A DNA stretch of 64,000 nt from Kutzneria buriramensis (GTDB lineage: Bacteria; Actinomycetota; Actinomycetes; Mycobacteriales; Pseudonocardiaceae): assembly GCF_003387475.1 (NCBI RefSeq), contig NZ_QUNO01000023.1, forward strand, positions 117,216 to 181,215. The letters run 5' to 3'. Under the pieces are notes generated by a model. That model was given only the letters and a program-made list of their open reading frames with translations. It did no database searches and was not told the origin of the DNA. A program made the position numbers and the translations under genes. This document shows, one piece after another, positions 8,169 to 18,546 of this stretch; the first letter of the stretch is position 1, and every line of letters begins with the position of its first letter.

Positions 8169-8720
8169 TCGATCGGTGCTTCCCCGGTACAGGTCGCGGA
8201 GCAGGGCGATCTCCGCGCCGTGGTGGATCAGCTCCCGGTGGACGTGCAGCACCAGCGCCGCCATCGGGTAATCCTCGTCCATGCCCGTCCCCGGTCCGCA
8301 CGGCCGGCTCAGATCCGACTTCCGTATCCCGTCGATCCACGCTTCGTACACGGTGTCGAGCTGCCGGAGGGCCGTCGCCGCGTCACCCGGGTACTCGTGG
8401 CTCGCGTGACTCATCGGCGGGCCACCGAAAAGCAACGCCACCCGCATGCCGTAGACCCCCACCACCAGGTGCGCGATCCGCCAGGCGATCGTCGTGACCG
8501 GCGCCGGCTCCGGTGCCGGATACTCCCAGTCGAGGACGTGATCCCCGCTGCCCACCGCCGTCGCGCCGGTGCCTCGCGGCCGTACGTTCCACGCGCCGTC
8601 CACGGGTTCCCAGCGGTATTCGTCGTCGGTCAGGCCGTTGAGCCGTGGGCGTAGTTGGTTGTGCCAGTGCCACTCCGCCTGTTCCAGGAGCAGCTCTTTC
8701 CAGTCGAGATCGTTGGTCAC
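8160..8720 (-). CDS. DinB-like family protein (tandem copy 2)
   Basis: 186-residue paralogue of the gene at 7578-8129 with the same motif layout: 'NDLDWKELLLEQAEWHWHNQ', 'RIAHLVVGVYGMRVA' and 'LHVHRELIHHGAEIALL'. The copies diverge mainly after residue 45 and near the C-terminus. The GTG start has GGAGG four to five bases upstream, unlike the leaderless-looking copy 1, so the two are probably expressed independently. Function unknown beyond the fold. Confidence 0.8.
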   Translation of the reverse strand: MTNDLDWKELLLEQAEWHWHNQLRPRLNGLTDDEYRWEPVDGAWNVRPRGTGATAVGSGDHVLDWEYPAPEPAPVTTIAWRIAHLVVGVYGMRVALLFGGPPMSHASHEYPGDAATALRQLDTVYEAWIDGIRKSDLSRPCGPGTGMDEDYPMAALVLHVHRELIHHGAEIALLRDLYRGSTDRGR

Positions 8721-8765
8721 GCCGCCTCCGTCGTGTTGAGGATGGTGCGTGGTGCTCTGTGTGGA

Positions 8766-9524
8766 TCACCACGAGATTTGACGCACCCGCCCACTTCCCA
8801 GCAACCAATGGACGGTGCAACAGAACTCGCACGGTTCCAACTCGCCGGGTACCACGTTGCTCCACGCGATGCTCACGATGTCGCGGAGGTTCTTGCCCTG
8901 CCGGTGTGCTTGTGTTTGGCCCCAGCGCAGCCAGTAGCAGTCCGGGTCGTTGTGGTATGTAGTTCCTCCCTTCGTTCGGTACCCGTTGGGGAGAACTCCC
9001 GCCATCGGCTGTTTGCAATTGGCGCAGTAGGCAACTTTCATGCCGTGCCTGCATTCCTTGTCCAGGTCGGGGACCGGTGTGCTGGCGGGTTTTGGCGCCT
9101 GTGCCCTGGTTGTCGCCTTGCTGGCGGCCTGGGCCAGCATCTCCTTGAGTGCGACTCGATTGATCCACTCGAGGTACGCGGCATCGACTCCGTCAGTGGT
9201 CGACTGCCACGACAACACATGCAGGTCCGCGCAGTTGCCGAGTCGTCGCATGAGATCCGCGTTCCTTCGGCTCTCCTGATCCGGCCGCCCTGGGTCCTTA
9301 GTGAGGACGTCCCGCAGGTACGCGCTGGCGCTGTGCAGACGCACCTGGCTGGGCTTCTTCAAGCATTCGAGGGCGTGCACGAACGCCGTTAGCTCCATCC
9401 GGCTGAGGGTGGTGGTCGCGGCGCTGTGGTGCAGCGTCTTCTGGTGCCGCCCCGACCTCAGTAGCACGCCCCAGCCACCCGGTCCTGGATCGCCATCGCA
9501 GGCACCGCCGGTGTAGACCTTCAC
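8766..9524 (-). CDS. Catalytically dead RNase HI domain fused to zinc-binding motifs
   Basis: 252 residues. Residues 1-130 align with RNase HI, including 'DPGPGGWGVLL' and 'RMEL', but three of four catalytic carboxylates are gone: Asp to Gly at 6 ('YTGGAC'), Asp to Ala at 66 ('LHSASAYL') and the final Asp to Asn at 122. Only Glu44 remains, and the catalytic-loop His is missing. A linker leads to 'CRHGMKVAYCANC' and a second metal-type module 'YHNDPDC...EPCEFC', resembling Ada-like or thermonuclease C-terminal zinc motifs. It probably binds nucleic acid without cutting. GTG 9524 is preferred (AGAGGA upstream); GTG 9551 is an in-frame alternative. It opens the accessory island. Confidence 0.72.
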   Translation of the reverse strand: MKVYTGGACDGDPGPGGWGVLLRSGRHQKTLHHSAATTTLSRMELTAFVHALECLKKPSQVRLHSASAYLRDVLTKDPGRPDQESRRNADLMRRLGNCADLHVLSWQSTTDGVDAAYLEWINRVALKEMLAQAASKATTRAQAPKPASTPVPDLDKECRHGMKVAYCANCKQPMAGVLPNGYRTKGGTTYHNDPDCYWLRWGQTQAHRQGKNLRDIVSIAWSNVVPGELEPCEFCCTVHWLLGSGRVRQISW

Positions 9525-9701
9525 GACTGGCTCATCCTCTTGGCCAACCACTCCCCGAAGTTATCGCCGTAGGCAGTCTTCCGTACCTGCTTCGGTGAAT
9601 CCGGTCATGTGGGAGAGCGGTCATCGGGTCCCGCGCTGCCGGGGAACGGCGTACCGCCACCGCGGAGCCCGATGCGCTACGTGGGGGCGACACCGTCTTT
9701 C

Positions 9702-9806
9702 GTGAAGGTGATCACCCAGCGCGAGTTCCGCAACAACTCCGCTGCCGAGACGTACCACGTCACTCGCAACGGCGACGACGATGTGTGGGGACGCGGCCGT
9801 GGCTGA
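9702..9806 (+). pseudogene. Decayed vapB-like antitoxin gene
   Basis: Encodes '[16 protein letters not shown]', then 'TYHVTRNG', then 'DDDVWGRGRG'. Compared with the intact gene at 11703 it has lost two internal blocks: the segment after 'NNSAA' and the whole section from 'VEIAELRP' to the C-terminal tail. Its upstream 30 bases also resemble the upstream region of the intact copy, so the promoter was duplicated too. The DNA-binding end remains but the toxin-binding part is gone. Confidence 0.75.
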
Positions 9807-10187
9807 GCGTCATGAGTCGGCAGTGCTGGACATATGCACCTACATCGACCTGGCTGTCCTTGATCCGGCGGCGCCGCCGAGGATTCCGGAGATCACGGCG
9901 ATCACGACGGCCGAGCTGCATCAGGGCGTCACGACGGCCAAGGACGCTGTGACGCGGGCCTGGGTGCGGCCATCGTCGAATTCGATCCGCTGCCTTTCGA
10001 CACCGAGGCGGCGACTCGGTACGGGACCTTGGTCGCGCTGACGCCGGAGCCGACGCGCGATCCCACACCGCGCCGGCTCGACCTGATGATCGCTGCCATA
10101 GCATCCGCCCGGGGGCCTGCCGCTCCACACGGGCAACGAAGCCGACTTCAAGGGCCTGAAAGACATGCTTGAGATAGTCGGGGGTCG
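9799..10187 (+). pseudogene. Decayed vapC-like PIN toxin gene
   Basis: Runs parallel to the intact toxin gene at 11974. '[16 protein letters not shown]' and 'ITAITTAELHQG' are preserved, but a deletion of roughly 16 bases near 9960 shifts the frame. A further base change near 10110 ('cccgggggcctgcc' against 'cccggggtctaccc') shifts it again before the 'NEADFKGL' segment. No full product is possible. Together with the remnant antitoxin it marks the left, degraded copy of a duplicated cassette. Confidence 0.78.
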
Positions 10188-10208
10188 GCTCGGTGGCGAA
10201 TTGCCGGG

Positions 10209-11207
10209 CTACCGTCGTGGTCGGGTCAGCAACTGGTTCAGCTCTCCGGCGATCGTGTCGTCGGATGCTGTTTTCACCAGGTAGTACTGGTCCTTCGGCG
10301 GGGTGTCGTGCCAGGTGTTCGACCCGTCGGTGGCGATGTCGTTGTTGCCGGGACCGGACAGCCGGTACAGGCCGGGCGCGCCGTAGATGGCGTAGTGCAC
10401 GGCGGTGAGGTCCCAGCTACTGCGGTTGTTGCCCTCGCCGACGTAGATCCGGTATGCCGCCCGTACCGGGTTGTCCGCCGCGGTGCCGGCCAACCCCGCG
10501 CCCGTGTACACCGTATCGCCGATCTCGAAGCCGTCGAAGATCATCCTCGTCGGCCATGCGGCCACCACGCGTTGGGTGGCAGCCGGGTCCTGGGTGAAGT
10601 TGAACTCGGCGCCCGCCGGGTACTGCCCGCCCATCACGACCAGCCGCGCCACCTTGCGCGCCACCAGTTCACGGCCGGTCAACCGGCTGCGGCTGTCGGG
10701 CCCGGAGGCCAGCAGCGCGGCGAGATTGGTTTGCAGGCCGATGGCCGCGATTGTCACGCCGTGGTCGGGCTGGCCGGCGAGCACGCTGCGGTAGAGCGAA
10801 ACCGCCTCTGGTGCGTACCGGCCATCGCGCAGGCTGTTGGGGAAGTGCTCGGCGAGGTATTGGGCGTAGTTGCGCTCGGCGACGGAATCGTCCACCGGTT
10901 CCCGCGCGCCCACCGGAACGTGGCTGTTGCCGTAGTAGGTGTTGATCGCGGAGGCGGCGGGCGCGCCCCACCGGCTCGGCGTGTTCACCACAACGGCGAG
11001 CAGGCGGACATCGCCTGCCTGATGGGCCGCGTTGGCGATGGCCAGCGCGCCGACGTCGTCCACGTCGGCGAAGATGTCCGTGTCGATGATCAGCCTCGGA
11101 GTGGTCTCCGCCTCGGCGCCCGCCGGACTCGCGAGCATCCCGGCCACCACCGCGGTCGCCAGTGCCGTACCGCCAAGCATCCTTCGCCGGGACAAGGGAC
11201 TGATCAT
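10209..11207 (-). CDS. Tat-exported nucleoside hydrolase-like protein
   Basis: 332 residues. A twin-arginine signal ('SRRRMLGGTALATAVVAGML', residues 6-25) sends it out folded. The mature part starts with the inosine-uridine nucleoside hydrolase calcium motif 'LIIDTDIFADVDDVGALA' (DTD...DVDD), has 'VVMGGQYPAGAEFNFTQDP' in mid-protein, and ends 'DQYYLVKTASDDTIAGELNQLL'. Family members split ribonucleosides or bind them; substrate unknown. The ATG is preceded by GAAGGA four bases away. It is the cargo gene between the decayed vapBC and the truncated MBL gene. Confidence 0.82.
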   Translation of the reverse strand: MISPLSRRRMLGGTALATAVVAGMLASPAGAEAETTPRLIIDTDIFADVDDVGALAIANAAHQAGDVRLLAVVVNTPSRWGAPAASAINTYYGNSHVPVGAREPVDDSVAERNYAQYLAEHFPNSLRDGRYAPEAVSLYRSVLAGQPDHGVTIAAIGLQTNLAALLASGPDSRSRLTGRELVARKVARLVVMGGQYPAGAEFNFTQDPAATQRVVAAWPTRMIFDGFEIGDTVYTGAGLAGTAADNPVRAAYRIYVGEGNNRSSWDLTAVHYAIYGAPGLYRLSGPGNNDIATDGSNTWHDTPPKDQYYLVKTASDDTIAGELNQLLTRPRR

Positions 11208-11413
11208 GACGTCCTTCTTCGTCGCGACCGCGTCGGTGGTCAATTTACAGCACCCGACAGTTTCTCGTGATCGAGTGACCTGCGCGGCCGGCCGGCAGCA
11301 ACCAAGTGTCGCGGGTGGGGCCTGGGCTGTGGCTGGCGGCACCGCGTTTCGTCGGTTAGAGCCTCTGACCTGTTTGAATACTTCGCAGCTCCGTTGCTGG
11401 GGCACAACGAGAC

Positions 11414-11441
11414 GGGGCTGCCCGCACGCTTGGGCAGCCCC
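11414..11441 (-). terminator. Hairpin terminator beyond the MBL remnant
   Basis: Perfect 10-bp stem GGGGCTGCCC/GGGCAGCCCC with an 8-base loop, 15 bases past the stop of the truncated MBL fragment. It differs in sequence from the terminator after the intact MBL gene, so the duplicated homology ends between the coding end and the terminator. Confidence 0.65.
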
Positions 11442-11454
11442 GCCGAAGTACCAG

Positions 11455-11641
11455 CTCACCAGCCGCGGGCGCGCCATTTGTCGAGGTGGGGCTTCTGCTC
11501 GCCCAGCGTCGAGTCGTCGCCGTGGCCCGGGTAGAACCAGGTGTCGTCCGGCAGGGCATCGAACAGCCGCTCGGAGACGTCGTTGAGCAGCGACGTGAAG
11601 TTCTCCGGGGACGTCGTTTTCCCCACGCCACCCGGAAAGAG
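11455..11641 (-). repeat. 187-bp direct repeat, copy 1 (MBL gene 3' end)
   Basis: Ungapped match to 13948-14134 with six mismatches counted by eye. It covers the last 60 or so codons of the MBL hydrolase gene. Both copies have the same orientation and flank vapBC plus the RAMA-CBS-HEPN gene. Confidence 0.9.
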
Positions 11642-11647
11642 CGTATC
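11456..11647 (-). pseudogene. Truncated 3' fragment of an MBL-fold hydrolase gene
   Basis: About 64 codons, from 'GDTLFPGGVGKTTSPENF' to 'DKWRARGW', matching the C-terminal part of the intact hydrolase at 13949-14626. The zinc-binding 'HQHPDH' half is absent, so no enzyme can be made. Upstream on this strand the homology stops abruptly at the promoter of vapBC. Confidence 0.85.
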
Positions 11648-11665
11648 ACCACAGCGGTGAACTTC

Positions 11666-11695
11666 GTAGCCCGTTGAGCTACATGGGGCTACACT
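11666..11695 (+). promoter_or_regulatory. vapBC promoter with inverted/direct GTAGC-GCTAC repeats
   Basis: GTAGC, GAGCTAC and GGCTAC repeats crowd the 30 bases before the antitoxin. TACACT (11690-11695) is a TANNNT -10, seven bases before the GTG at 11703, predicting a leaderless transcript. Repeats of this kind are typical sites for autoregulation by the antitoxin or the complex (inference). Confidence 0.5.
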
Positions 11696-11702
11696 GGTGT
11701 TC

Positions 11703-11981
11703 GTGAAGGTGATCACCCAACGCGAGTTTCGCAACAACTCCGCGGCTGTCATGGATGCGGTGGAGGCGGGCGAGACGTTCCATGTCACCCGCAACGGCGT
11801 TGAGATCGCAGAGCTGCGCCCGGTCGCCCGCCGGCGACGGCTGACGGCTGAGGAACTGGTGGACCGGCACCGGACGCTGCCGAGGGTCGACTACGGCCGC
11901 ATGCGGCAGGAGGCCGACGAGGTCTTCGGCTCTGAGGACCGTCTCGGTGACGACGATGTGTGGGAGCGCGGCCGTGGCTGA
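11703..11981 (+). CDS. vapB: Phd/VapB-type antitoxin
   Basis: 92 residues. The N-terminal Phd/YefM-like DNA-binding domain reads '[20 protein letters not shown]' then '[19 protein letters not shown]'. The basic and acidic C-terminal tail ('[14 protein letters not shown]', '[10 protein letters not shown]') should wrap the toxin. It would neutralise the downstream PIN RNase and repress its own promoter. GTG 11703 is preferred over GTG 11697 because of the leaderless spacing. The stop codon overlaps the start of the toxin gene. Confidence 0.88.
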   Translation: MKVITQREFRNNSAAVMDAVEAGETFHVTRNGVEIAELRPVARRRRLTAEELVDRHRTLPRVDYGRMRQEADEVFGSEDRLGDDDVWERGRG

Positions 11982-12378
11982 TCGTCATGAGTCCGGTGTG
12001 CTGGACACGTGCGCCTACATTGACCTGGCTGTGCTCGATCCAGCGGTGCTGCCTGCCGTTCCGGAGATCACGGCGATCACGATGGCCGAGCTGCACCAGG
12101 GTGTCGTGATGGCCAAGTCCGCCGTGGCGCGGGCGGCGCGGACTGAGATCCTGGGTGCGGCCATCGTCGAGTTCGATCCGCTGCCCTTCGACGGCGAGGC
12201 CGCGACGCGGTACGGCACCTTGGTCGCGCTGACCCTGGAGGCGAAGCGTGACCCCAAGCCGCGCCGGCTCGACTTGATGATCGCCGCCATCGCGTCCGCC
12301 CGGGGTCTACCCCTTTACACGCGCAACGAAGCTGACTTCAAGGGCCTGCACGACATGCTCGAGGTCATCGCGGTGTGA
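11974..12378 (+). CDS. vapC: VapC-type PIN-domain RNase toxin
   Basis: 134-residue PIN ribonuclease. The acidic triad is visible: Asp in '[10 protein letters not shown]', Glu in 'TMAELHQG' and Asp in '[11 protein letters not shown]', then '[11 protein letters not shown]'. VapC toxins cleave tRNA or rRNA when their antitoxin is degraded. GTG overlaps the antitoxin stop (GTGGCTGA) with GGGAG eight bases upstream, so translation is coupled. It is the intact version of the broken copy at 9799. The next gene converges with a 10-base gap. Confidence 0.9.
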   Translation: MADRHESGVLDTCAYIDLAVLDPAVLPAVPEITAITMAELHQGVVMAKSAVARAARTEILGAAIVEFDPLPFDGEAATRYGTLVALTLEAKRDPKPRRLDLMIAAIASARGLPLYTRNEADFKGLHDMLEVIAV

Positions 12379-12388
12379 GCAACCGTAG

Positions 12389-13747
12389 TCAGCATCCGGG
12401 AAAGTTCGTGCGGATCATGCGGAGGAAGTTGCTGACCATGTCGACCGAGCTTTTGGGGATGTCCTCGGAGTTGAAATGCATGACGTCGTTCCGGATGTTT
12501 CGAATTTCCGCCAATCGCTCGCACACGATCCTTCGATCCAGCCTCACCCCCAGTTGCGCCCATGCGTCCGGGTTCTGGAGTGTGCGCTCGTAATCACCCA
12601 TCGTCAGTTGGTTGAACGATGTGATGCGGCGTTTGCCGGTTGAGTCGCAGAGGGTGATGACGTCCGCCAAGTCTATGTGTCTCGTGATGATATGGCGCAG
12701 CAACTGATCGAGTTCTCCGATGAGGAAGAACGGCGTTGCCATGTCGCCGTATTCCTGTGCCAGGTCTGCGGCTGTCACGATCCCGGAAACCTCGTTGCGC
12801 TCGTTGCGGACGAAAACGAATCCGATGCTCTCCAGTTGGCTGAGCACACCGACCAGATCCTGATCGTACGAGATCCACGGTGCGTAGACCAGGCAGTCGC
12901 GGAGTTTGGCGTCGGGGTTGCTGTGTCGCGCGATGGCGATCGACTTCCACGTGATCGCGCCATCCAGCGTCCGTTTGTTGGACTGCATCACGGCGAGCTG
13001 GGAGAAGTCGTCGGCCTGCATACGAGTGACGGCCTGTTCAAGAGTGCTGTCCGGTAGCACGTAGGCAACGCCGCCCAGAGCCGACGTGAGGTTTCCTACC
13101 TTGCGGCCGATCCGGGGCGCGTCATCCTTGGGAGTCGGCGTTTCTACGGTGTGAATTTCGTTCACCTCGAACGCCTTACGTGCTCCTGTTAATGTGTGGG
13201 AGCTGGATGAAAGTCGGACCTGGGTGTCCAATGTGACGTCTCGGAAATGTGGGAAGGTTGTCAAATCGTGACTGGCTAGATCCCGCTCTATTCGGCGGAT
13301 GATCCGACTTCCCCGCGTCCGGGCGTTCCAGTGCTGCAACAACTCGCGTACCGTGAGAACCACGGCCTCGCCGGTTCGTAGCGATTTTTTGGTGTCGATC
13401 AGGAACTGGGTCGCCTCGGCTGCGTCGACGATCTCGTTGGAACCGTCCTGAAGTTCGGAGCGTAGCGCAGCGAGAACTCGGCCGTCGCTGATCCGCCAGC
13501 ACGTCCAACCGTTCACCTGAGTGTCGGTCACAGCTTTCGCCGCATCGGACGGTGTGCTGTACTCGGTGCCGTCAGCGAAAACGATGTGCGCCGTGGCGGA
13601 CACTGATGCGAGGTGCTCCTCGCCGGACCGCGGTCGACTGAACCGCAGTTGTTCCCCTGTGTTGATCAGGCTGGCGTCCATGAGATCACGCAAGGTGATA
13701 CGCCGGTTGCCGTGGTTCTGCTGATTCTCTGGCTGGGGTTCCACCAC
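12389..13747 (-). CDS. RAMA-CBS-HEPN fusion, predicted modified-DNA-sensing RNase (candidate defence gene)
   Basis: 452 residues in four blocks. Residues 17-95 look like a RAMA modified-DNA reader: 'TLRDLMDASLINTGEQL', 'AHIVFADGTEYSTPSDAA', 'NGWTCWRI'. Residues 128-178 form the helical 'VLTVRELLQHWNARTRGS...LTTFPHF' domain seen in some actinobacterial CBS proteins. Residues 228-332 are a CBS pair. The C-terminus (about 340-450) ends in a HEPN-like helix with 'LAEIRNIRNDVMHF', whose R419-N420-x3-H424 fits the HEPN RNase motif Rx4-6H. No membrane segments. Third positions are visibly less G+C-rich than in neighbouring genes, suggesting transfer. TAGGGT seven bases before GTG predicts a leaderless start. 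Function is inference. Confidence 0.72.
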   Translation of the reverse strand: MVEPQPENQQNHGNRRITLRDLMDASLINTGEQLRFSRPRSGEEHLASVSATAHIVFADGTEYSTPSDAAKAVTDTQVNGWTCWRISDGRVLAALRSELQDGSNEIVDAAEATQFLIDTKKSLRTGEAVVLTVRELLQHWNARTRGSRIIRRIERDLASHDLTTFPHFRDVTLDTQVRLSSSSHTLTGARKAFEVNEIHTVETPTPKDDAPRIGRKVGNLTSALGGVAYVLPDSTLEQAVTRMQADDFSQLAVMQSNKRTLDGAITWKSIAIARHSNPDAKLRDCLVYAPWISYDQDLVGVLSQLESIGFVFVRNERNEVSGIVTAADLAQEYGDMATPFFLIGELDQLLRHIITRHIDLADVITLCDSTGKRRITSFNQLTMGDYERTLQNPDAWAQLGVRLDRRIVCERLAEIRNIRNDVMHFNSEDIPKSSVDMVSNFLRMIRTNFPGC

Positions 13748-13754
13748 TGGGCTG

Positions 13755-13760
13755 ACCCTA
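13755..13760 (-). promoter_or_regulatory. Probable -10 element, leaderless RAMA-CBS-HEPN gene
   Basis: TAGGGT on the minus strand lies exactly seven bases before the GTG start. It is the same arrangement as at the MBL, XRE, VOC and arginine genes in this window. No convincing -35 is seen. Confidence 0.5.
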
Positions 13761-13880
13761 GGGCCCGCCGGCCAGCGATGGGTGAGGTCGGGGGCGATTC
13801 ACCCGAGTGGTCGACTTGGAGTTGCCCTCGTCGGCGGCCGACTGTCTTGCACGGCAAATCGGAGGGCTCTTTCCGTTCTG

Positions 13881-13933
13881 CCGCACAGTCCTCGCGGGTT
13901 CAGCTCTGCCTGATCCCGGCGAGGACTGTGCGG
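13881..13933. terminator. Long inverted repeat / terminator after MBL gene
   Basis: Perfect 15-base arms CCGCACAGTCCTCGC (13881-13895) and GCGAGGACTGTGCGG (13919-13933) with a 23-base loop, 16 bases past the MBL stop. It would terminate the leftward MBL transcript and marks the right border of the segment between the 187-bp repeats. Confidence 0.65.
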
Positions 13934-13947
13934 CTCAGTCGACGGCA

Positions 13948-14134
13948 CTCACCAGCCGCGGGCGCGCCATTCGTCGAGGTGGGGCTTCTGCTCGCCCAGC
14001 GTCGAGTCGTCGCCGTGGCCCGGGTAGAACCAGGTGTCGTCCGGCAGGGCATCGAACAGCCGCTCGGAGACGTCGTTCAGCAGCGACGTGAAGTTCTCCG
14101 GCGTCGTCGTCTTGCCCACGCCACCCGGAAAGAG
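13948..14134 (-). repeat. 187-bp direct repeat, copy 2 (within intact MBL gene)
   Basis: Matches copy 1 at 11455-11641 in the same orientation. Recombination between the copies would delete vapBC and the RAMA-CBS-HEPN gene and leave a full MBL reading frame. Confidence 0.9.
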
Positions 14135-14626
14135 GGAGTCGCCGGTGAAGAGGTGGGGGTGGCCGGCGGGATCGCGGTAGAGGATGGCGATGGAGCCGGG
14201 GGTGTGGCCCCGCAGGTGGATGATCTCCAGGGTGGACTCGCCGACTTCGAGGGTGTCGCCGTGCTCGACGAGGAAGTCGGGCGGCACGGGCAGGGGGTCG
14301 GCGTCGAGGGGGTGGGCGGCGGTGTTGGAGCCGTTGGCCCCGGCCACGGCCCCCAGCGCCTGCCAGTGGTCGGGGTGCTGGTGGGTGGTGACGACGGTCT
14401 TCAGCCGCGGCCGCTCGGGGTCGTGGCCGAGCAGGTCGGCGAGCCGGTCGGGCTCGTTGGCGGCGTCGATCAGCAGCGCGTCGCCGGTCCGCCGGCACAC
14501 CAGCAGATAGGCGTTGTTGTCCATCGGCCCGACCGAGATCTTGGTGATGGTCAGGGCGTCCAGCGTCCGCCGCGCGGCCGGCCCGTTGGGCTCGACATGT
14601 CCCGTGTACTCCTCGACAACGTCCAC
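13949..14626 (-). CDS. MBL-fold metallo-hydrolase
   Basis: 225 residues, glyoxalase-II-like metallo-beta-lactamase fold. Zinc motif 'VVTTHQHPDHWQAL' (HxHxDH), then 'LRGHTPGSIAIL', 'LFTGDSLFPGG' and the last ligand in 'WFYPGHGDDSTLG'. It likely hydrolyses a thioester or related substrate. GTG 14626 is chosen because TAAGTT lies seven bases upstream (leaderless pattern) and the protein then begins 'VDVVEEYTGHV'; a longer frame upstream has no support. A truncated copy of its 3' end lies at 11456-11647. Confidence 0.85.
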   Translation of the reverse strand: MDVVEEYTGHVEPNGPAARRTLDALTITKISVGPMDNNAYLLVCRRTGDALLIDAANEPDRLADLLGHDPERPRLKTVVTTHQHPDHWQALGAVAGANGSNTAAHPLDADPLPVPPDFLVEHGDTLEVGESTLEIIHLRGHTPGSIAILYRDPAGHPHLFTGDSLFPGGVGKTTTPENFTSLLNDVSERLFDALPDDTWFYPGHGDDSTLGEQKPHLDEWRARGW

Positions 14627-14695
14627 GCCATCGAACTTAGTCGCTCGGCCACCGTCCCTCCATGGCGGCCGAGGTCTCACTCGTTGGGGTGGAAT

Positions 14696-15475
14696 TCACA
14701 GCCAGGACGGCAGGGCGGGCACGTCGCCGCTCACCCCGGAGTCACCGCGGCCCGTCACCCAGGCGAGTGCACCGCCGGGTGTGCCGGTGACGTTGTGCAC
14801 GGCGCCGTCGCCGGCGAGGTCCCAGCTGCGGCCGCCGACCGTAAGGTGCACGGAGGGACGGGAATCCAGCAACCGGTAGTAGGCCAGCGCCTCGCCGGTG
14901 AGGCGTTCGGCCACGTCGACGGGCACGTCGTCGAAACCCACCCCCATGGCCAGGTCGACCATGTGCACCCACAACTCGCTCACGCGCTTCCACGGCACCT
15001 GGTACGCCCGCACGAGCCGACCGCCGGTCATGGCCACCTCGGCCTGCCAGGCGGTGTCACCCAAACCGGTGGCGGCGGCCGAGAACCGGCCACAGGCCGC
15101 CACGATGTCCTGCTCCAGCAGCCACAGCGACCGCGGGGCGCCCTCGTCGATGTCGACGTCCCGGTCCGCCTTGCTGGCGTACATCGGGTGCTCGACGCCG
15201 GTCCGCGCCCACGTCAGGAGATTGACCAGCGCGTCGGCGTTGCGGGCGAGGTGGGTCAGCACGTGCCCCCGGGTCCAGCCGGGCAGGGCACTGGCGCCCC
15301 GCGCCGCGGCATCGTCCATACCCTCGACGACCTGGAGCAATCTGGCTGTGGCCCGTTCCACCGCGGCGAGGCCGGCGGCGGCCTCGCGCACCGCCTCGGA
15401 CTGCTGCACCCGTTGCGGCGGCACGGTGACCCCAGTGGTTTCTGACGTGTGCGTGGCGGAGGTATTACTGACCAT
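14696..15475 (-). CDS. Mycothiol-dependent maleylpyruvate isomerase-family protein
   Basis: 259 residues, DinB/MDMPI fold. The hallmark 'LPGWTRGHVLTHLARNADAL' (about residues 52-71) carries the first metal His and 'ELWVHMVDLAMG' the second site, followed by an SCP2-like C-terminal domain with 'GGRSWDLAGDGAVHNVTGTP'. Members use mycothiol as cofactor, which supports an actinobacterial host. Physiological substrate unknown. The start is uncertain: ATG 15475 has no ribosome site and a later GTG ('VTVPPQRV') is possible. Divergent from uvrA. Confidence 0.82.
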   Translation of the reverse strand: MVSNTSATHTSETTGVTVPPQRVQQSEAVREAAAGLAAVERATARLLQVVEGMDDAAARGASALPGWTRGHVLTHLARNADALVNLLTWARTGVEHPMYASKADRDVDIDEGAPRSLWLLEQDIVAACGRFSAAATGLGDTAWQAEVAMTGGRLVRAYQVPWKRVSELWVHMVDLAMGVGFDDVPVDVAERLTGEALAYYRLLDSRPSVHLTVGGRSWDLAGDGAVHNVTGTPGGALAWVTGRGDSGVSGDVPALPSWL

Positions 15476-15582
15476 CAGCTCATCCCGACGTCGCGGCGTG
15501 ATCAGATACCTAACCCAGCCTACGGCCAGCCACGGCTCACCGGTAGTGCCCCCGACCTGCGGATCCTGCCCCTCGACGCAAA

Positions 15583-15605
15583 TTGTCGGACCCTCGGCAT
15601 AACAT
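15583..15605 (+). promoter_or_regulatory. PafBC-type (RecA-independent) DNA-damage promoter of uvrA
   Basis: TTGTCGGAC, eight bases, then TAACAT. This fits the mycobacterial RecA-NDp consensus TTGTCRGTG-N8-TAnnnT bound by PafBC, with two mismatches in the first half. It ends 60 bases before the uvrA start. No convincing LexA box was seen. Confidence 0.6.
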
Positions 15606-15665
15606 GGGGGCTCGACCACACTTTCGATCTTTCCGTCCGCCAGCCTTGCGTGAAGAGGGGAACCA

Positions 15666-18527
<2,862 letters not shown>

Positions 18528-18546
18528 CAACGCCGATCTCCATGGA

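Noticed and set aside
9609..9806. 65-codon frame taken as a functional small antitoxin
   Set aside because: Comparison with 11703-11981 shows two internal deletions, including the toxin-binding part; called a pseudogene instead.
11456..11794. 112-codon frame as a separate small MBL protein
   Set aside because: Only the last 64 codons match MBL, without zinc ligands; the rest is antisense to the vapB promoter and gene.
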